Of a stretch of 8,326 nt of DNA, positions 5,951 through 8,326 are shown one piece after another (position 1 is the stretch's first letter; each line of letters starts with the position of its first letter). Location: positions 1 through 8,326 of the forward strand of contig JALVRY010000466.1 in the NCBI GenBank assembly GCA_027024625.1, in the 5' to 3' direction. The notes beneath the pieces were generated by a model. The model did no database searches. It was not told the origin of the DNA and saw nothing but the letters and a program-made list of their open reading frames with translations. This DNA is from Thiotrichaceae bacterium. GTDB lineage: Bacteria; Pseudomonadota; Gammaproteobacteria; Thiotrichales; Thiotrichaceae. The translations under genes were made by a program, and so were the position numbers.

Positions 5951-7210
5951 TTAATCATAGTCAGGGTTTAAATAATCAACGGATGGTGCCAATTCTTCTT
6001 TTGGAACTGGAATACGAGAAACGTAGTTAATTACCATTTCCATCTCCTTATCAGAGAAGCCATTGATTTGTTTTACCATATCAGGGTTGGCATTACGGCG
6101 TTTACCATCACGAATCCATTGGAATTGACGAAGCATGTATTTGTAGTGCTGACCTTGAAGTCTTGGGTAGAACTTCTCGGCATCGCCGCGTCCTTCTTCA
6201 CCATGACATTTGACACAATTGTCTTTATAGAGCTTAGCTCCTTGGTCATATTCTGGCGTACCTTTTTCCCATTCACCTTTACCATTATCTGGATTCATCG
6301 GTAGCTTAGCAATATAGGCGGTAACATCTGCCATTGCTTGTGTACCACCGATAGACTCTGGTAGTGCAAAGGGGTACATAGTAGGGTTATCACGGTTTTT
6401 ACTACGAATATCAGCAAGCTGTTTGATTAATACTGATTGATGCTGACCTGCAAGCTGTGGGAAAGTACCGTCTTTTTGTCCCCAACCTTCTGTTAAGTGA
6501 CAACCTGAACATACTTCAAATACCTCAATACCATTTTCATGGTCAGGGGTTAGGTGCATTGCTTCAATACGTTCTCCACCCTCTGTCATCCAAACTTTTT
6601 CATTTGAACCATCATGTAATTTTCCTTCTTTTCCTGCTGCTGATGGAGTAGTAGTAGCTGTAGCACTTGGAGTAGCGGCTGCGGCTGGAGCACTTGATGC
6701 AGCTGCCTCTTTTGATGTATCGGCTGTAGTTGCACTGGGTGTTGCAGGTTTTGCAGTATCAGCTGTAGATGCAGTGCCAGCTGCGGTAGCCGCGCCTGCC
6801 GCCGCTGCTGCTGTAGATGCTGCAGCTTGCTCTTTAGTTGGAGCTTTAGAAACAGCTCGACCTGGTTTATACGGCAATGAAGAAACATAAGTGGCAATTG
6901 CATCTATTTCTTCATCACTGACTAGGTGCATAATACCTTTCATTGCAGCCGTTTGACCGTTATTACGTTTACCTTCTTTTATATCTTTGATCTGCTGCAC
7001 TAGATATTCTTTCGCTTGCCCCGCAATAGATGGATAAGCTGCAATTACAGGCGTACTTGCATCTTTTCCGTGGCAAGAATGACAGGTTTTTTCAGTAAAT
7101 AATTTAGCTCCGTCTAAATCTGCTGCGAGAACAGAGCTACTTAGTGTGAATGATAAGGTTGCACTTAATGCAGCCATTATTGAAATACTTGCTTTTGAAA
7201 TTTTCGGCAT
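5951..7210 (-). CDS. Three-haem periplasmic cytochrome c (NosC-like, c4-type domains)
   Basis: This 419-residue exported cytochrome is probably the electron donor route from NosG/NosH to NosZ. I start it at ATG 7210 because GGAGGG lies 7 bases upstream; the in-frame TTG at 7225 would include that site in the protein. A signal peptide covers about 1-29 (core near IMAALSATLS, cleavage after VLA). Three haem sites follow: CHSCH (43-47), CSGCH (234-238) and CVKCH (332-336). Each domain shares a P-x-x-x-GQ pattern and a later R/K-N stretch with a methionine that could be the sixth ligand (for example Met278, Met378), as in cytochrome c4. Domain 1 is separated from the other two by a linker of Ala, Thr, Ser and Pro (about 120-195). 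Wolinella-type clusters have two separate single-haem cytochromes, NosC1 and NosC2; this fused protein seems to replace them. It has its own promoter region upstream. Confidence 0.9.
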   Translation of the reverse strand: MPKISKASISIMAALSATLSFTLSSSVLAADLDGAKLFTEKTCHSCHGKDASTPVIAAYPSIAGQAKEYLVQQIKDIKEGKRNNGQTAAMKGIMHLVSDEEIDAIATYVSSLPYKPGRAVSKAPTKEQAAASTAAAAAGAATAAGTASTADTAKPATPSATTADTSKEAAASSAPAAAATPSATATTTPSAAGKEGKLHDGSNEKVWMTEGGERIEAMHLTPDHENGIEVFEVCSGCHLTEGWGQKDGTFPQLAGQHQSVLIKQLADIRSKNRDNPTMYPFALPESIGGTQAMADVTAYIAKLPMNPDNGKGEWEKGTPEYDQGAKLYKDNCVKCHGEEGRGDAEKFYPRLQGQHYKYMLRQFQWIRDGKRRNANPDMVKQINGFSDKEMEMVINYVSRIPVPKEELAPSVDYLNPDYD

Positions 7211-7217
7211 AATGTGT

Positions 7218-7223
7218 CCCTCC
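7218..7223 (-). promoter_or_regulatory. Shine-Dalgarno that fixes the cytochrome start
   Basis: GGAGGG on the minus strand is 7 bases from the ATG at 7210. It overlaps the alternative upstream TTG codon region and therefore selects the shorter protein, whose N-terminus reads directly into a normal signal peptide (MPKISKASIS). Confidence 0.8.
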
Positions 7224-7243
7224 AATTGGAAATCTATGCATAG

Positions 7244-7285
7244 AGTCTAAAATCATGCGTAATTACATACCTTGAGTTAGGTCAA
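7244..7285 (-). promoter_or_regulatory. FNR/DNR/NNR-type promoter upstream of the cytochrome gene
   Basis: On the minus strand TTGACCTAACTCAA (7285-7272) matches TTGA-N6-TCAA, eight of ten bases of the FNR consensus. TAGACT (7249-7244) keeps four of six -10 bases and lies exactly where a class II activator with its centre at -41.5 would need it, giving a predicted start near 7237 and a leader of about 27 bases to the ATG. AT-rich DNA lies upstream. Regulators of this family sense low oxygen (FNR) or nitric oxide (DNR/NNR) and commonly control nos genes; which one acts here cannot be told from the site. Confidence 0.6.
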
Positions 7286-7396
7286 GATATATCACAAAGA
7301 AAAATATTTATTTTAAATATCAATATGTTATACATTTCACGATCTATTTTAATAAATCCTAATCCTCTTATTTCCTCATAGAAAAAAAGGTAATAA

Positions 7397-7430
7397 AAAA
7401 GGGGAATGATTTTCATCACCCCCCCCTTTT
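7397..7430 (-). terminator. Rho-independent terminator of nosZ
   Basis: On the minus strand AAAAGGGG (7430-7423) pairs with CCCCTTTT (7404-7397). An inner TGAT/ATCA stem (7418-7415 with 7410-7407) and a four-base loop complete the hairpin, with extra unpaired G's between. It starts 32 bases past the nosZ stop and is followed by a T-rich tract that continues to about 7382. A run of eight C's on the plus strand (7419-7426) lies in the arm. It should end most nosZ transcripts, and the A-rich side means it could work in both directions. Confidence 0.75.
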
Positions 7431-7462
7431 CTAGCTCTAAAAGGCTTGTAAAACTAGATTGT

Positions 7463-8326
7463 TTACTTAGCTTCTGGAGCTGGAGCTTCTGCTGCTGGAG
7501 CTGCATCCGCCGCTGGTGCTGCTGGAGCCTCCTCCGCTGCTGGTGCTGCTGCACCGTCTACCTTTTTAGCACCATGCTCTTCAAGGAAGGTCTTAGCACG
7601 TAAACCCATATCGGCAGTTTTAACTTGATACTGCCACCATTGGTTCGCCCAACCCATTGCCTTATTCCAGTCGCCTGCCGCTGCAAATTCAGCCGCTTTC
7701 TTCTTCGCATCTTCTGCAAAGCCTAGCTGATCGGTTGCGTCTTCAACCAATGCAACAACTTCTGGGAAGTCCTTGTAGTTATGGCTAGTAATAAACCCAA
7801 CAACCGAGTCGATTACACCTTGAGTTTCGACGTTAGTCTTAACCTGTTTATCGTAATCTGCCTTGGTGTAAGTTTGACCTTCTGTACTAATATCACCTTC
7901 CGACTTGTAGCCTTTAGGTTGTACTAACAAGTAGCCTTGCATTTCTAAGTGAAGTGCAGAACAGAACTCAGTACAGTAGTAAGGATAAACACCCGCTTTA
8001 TCCGCAACAAATGTTGCAGTGGCTGTTTTACCTGGCTCAACTGAAAGCTGTACGTTCTGACCATACATAGCAAAACCATGCACTTCGTCTTCCGCTCGCT
8101 CTAGGTTAGTTAGGTGAATTGAAACGGTATCACCTTCCGTAACCTCAATGGTTTCAGGTGTGATATGTGAACGAATGGTTGTTCCATAGACGTTAACTGT
8201 ACACTTGCCTGCATCATCACAAGTACGCTCGATCTTTTCACGACCTGCACGCGTCTTCCACTCAGACTTCTCATCAGTACGTGAATTTGTACCTGACTTG
8301 TAGCGTACCGCAGGCTTGAGCTTATC
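7463..8326 (-). CDS. nosZ: NosZ, nitrous oxide reductase, clade II (5' part missing)
   Basis: The visible 287 residues are the C-terminal part of periplasmic N2O reductase, which reduces N2O to N2. The frame is open to the right edge, so the start, signal peptide and CuZ-binding propeller lie outside. The CuA cupredoxin domain starts near HITPETIEVTEGD, and its ligands are visible: His83 in VHGF, then Cys118, Glu120 (backbone), Cys122, His126 and Met129 in CTEFCSALHLEM (numbering from the first visible residue). Glu in CTEFC, where clade I has Trp (CSWFC), marks a clade II enzyme. Clade I proteins end soon after the CuA motif; here about 150 residues follow YLLVQP. They include a probably helical part (with WNKAMGWANQWWQYQ) and a tail made almost wholly of Ala, Pro and Glu. 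There is no CxxCH in it, unlike the haem-bearing extension of epsilonproteobacterial NosZ. TAA at 7463 is followed by a terminator. Confidence 0.96.
   Translation of the reverse strand, partial: DKLKPAVRYKSGTNSRTDEKSEWKTRAGREKIERTCDDAGKCTVNVYGTTIRSHITPETIEVTEGDTVSIHLTNLERAEDEVHGFAMYGQNVQLSVEPGKTATATFVADKAGVYPYYCTEFCSALHLEMQGYLLVQPKGYKSEGDISTEGQTYTKADYDKQVKTNVETQGVIDSVVGFITSHNYKDFPEVVALVEDATDQLGFAEDAKKKAAEFAAAGDWNKAMGWANQWWQYQVKTADMGLRAKTFLEEHGAKKVDGAAAPAAEEAPAAPAADAAPAAEAPAPEAK

Noticed and set aside
6586..6903. Glutamine/leucine-rich reading frames opposite or beside the cytochrome linker
   Set aside because: They are out-of-frame readings of the Ala/Pro/Thr codon repeats, with no ribosome binding site and no plausible protein features.
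7211..7225. Longer cytochrome start at TTG 7225
   Set aside because: The five extra codons contain the GGAGGG Shine-Dalgarno for the ATG at 7210, and the shorter protein begins with a normal signal peptide.
7282..7554. Reading frame across the nosZ end and terminator
   Set aside because: It is a shifted reading of the Ala/Pro tail that runs through the terminator hairpin; composition is not protein-like.
7463..8083. A separate 206-residue gene starting at GTG 8083
   Set aside because: The same frame stays open to the right edge and encodes the rest of the CuA domain, including the strand before the VHGF ligand. It is the end of nosZ, not a separate gene.

Overview
The window is most of a nitrous oxide reductase (nos) gene cluster from an AT-leaning Gram-negative bacterium. 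All seven protein genes lie on the minus strand, so transcription runs from the right edge to the left. In transcription order they are: the 3' part of nosZ (N2O reductase, CuA domain), a three-haem periplasmic cytochrome c, nosB, nosD, nosG, nosH and most of nosF, which runs off the left edge. nosY and nosL would be expected beyond that edge.

This is the clade II (atypical, usually Sec-exported NosZ) layout. NosR is absent from the visible part. NosG and NosH, which are iron-sulfur proteins of the NapG/NapH type, together with a c-type cytochrome, are the likely electron path from quinol to NosZ. NosD and NosF (with NosY outside the window) would support copper-centre assembly. The CuA motif CTEFCSALHLEM and the membrane protein NosB are further clade II marks. 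The organism is probably a proteobacterium that respires N2O under low oxygen. A gammaproteobacterium, perhaps a sulfur oxidiser, would fit, but this is a weak inference from gene content, codon composition and repeats.

Layout: nosZ ends in a strong hairpin terminator (7397-7430). A separate promoter region follows, with a TTGA-N6-TCAA site of the FNR/DNR/NNR type at 7272-7285, correctly spaced from a possible -10 at 7244-7249. It should drive the cytochrome and perhaps the genes downstream. Between the cytochrome and nosB lie 582 bases without a gene, filled by two adjacent imperfect palindromes of about 165 bases, delimited by TTAA, plus smaller hairpins. Between nosB and nosD is a 64-base element with 13-base inverted ends flanked by an 8-base direct repeat, which looks like a miniature transposable element. 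One end of the same type recurs after nosD. nosG and nosH overlap by one base. A REP-like hairpin lies just upstream of nosF.

The most notable points are the fusion of three cytochrome c4-like domains through a low-complexity linker where other clade II clusters have separate cytochromes, the C-terminal extension of about 150 residues on NosZ, a missing cysteine in one NosH cluster motif, and the density of palindromic elements in the gaps of an otherwise conserved operon. The gene set itself is known; no wholly new system is evident.
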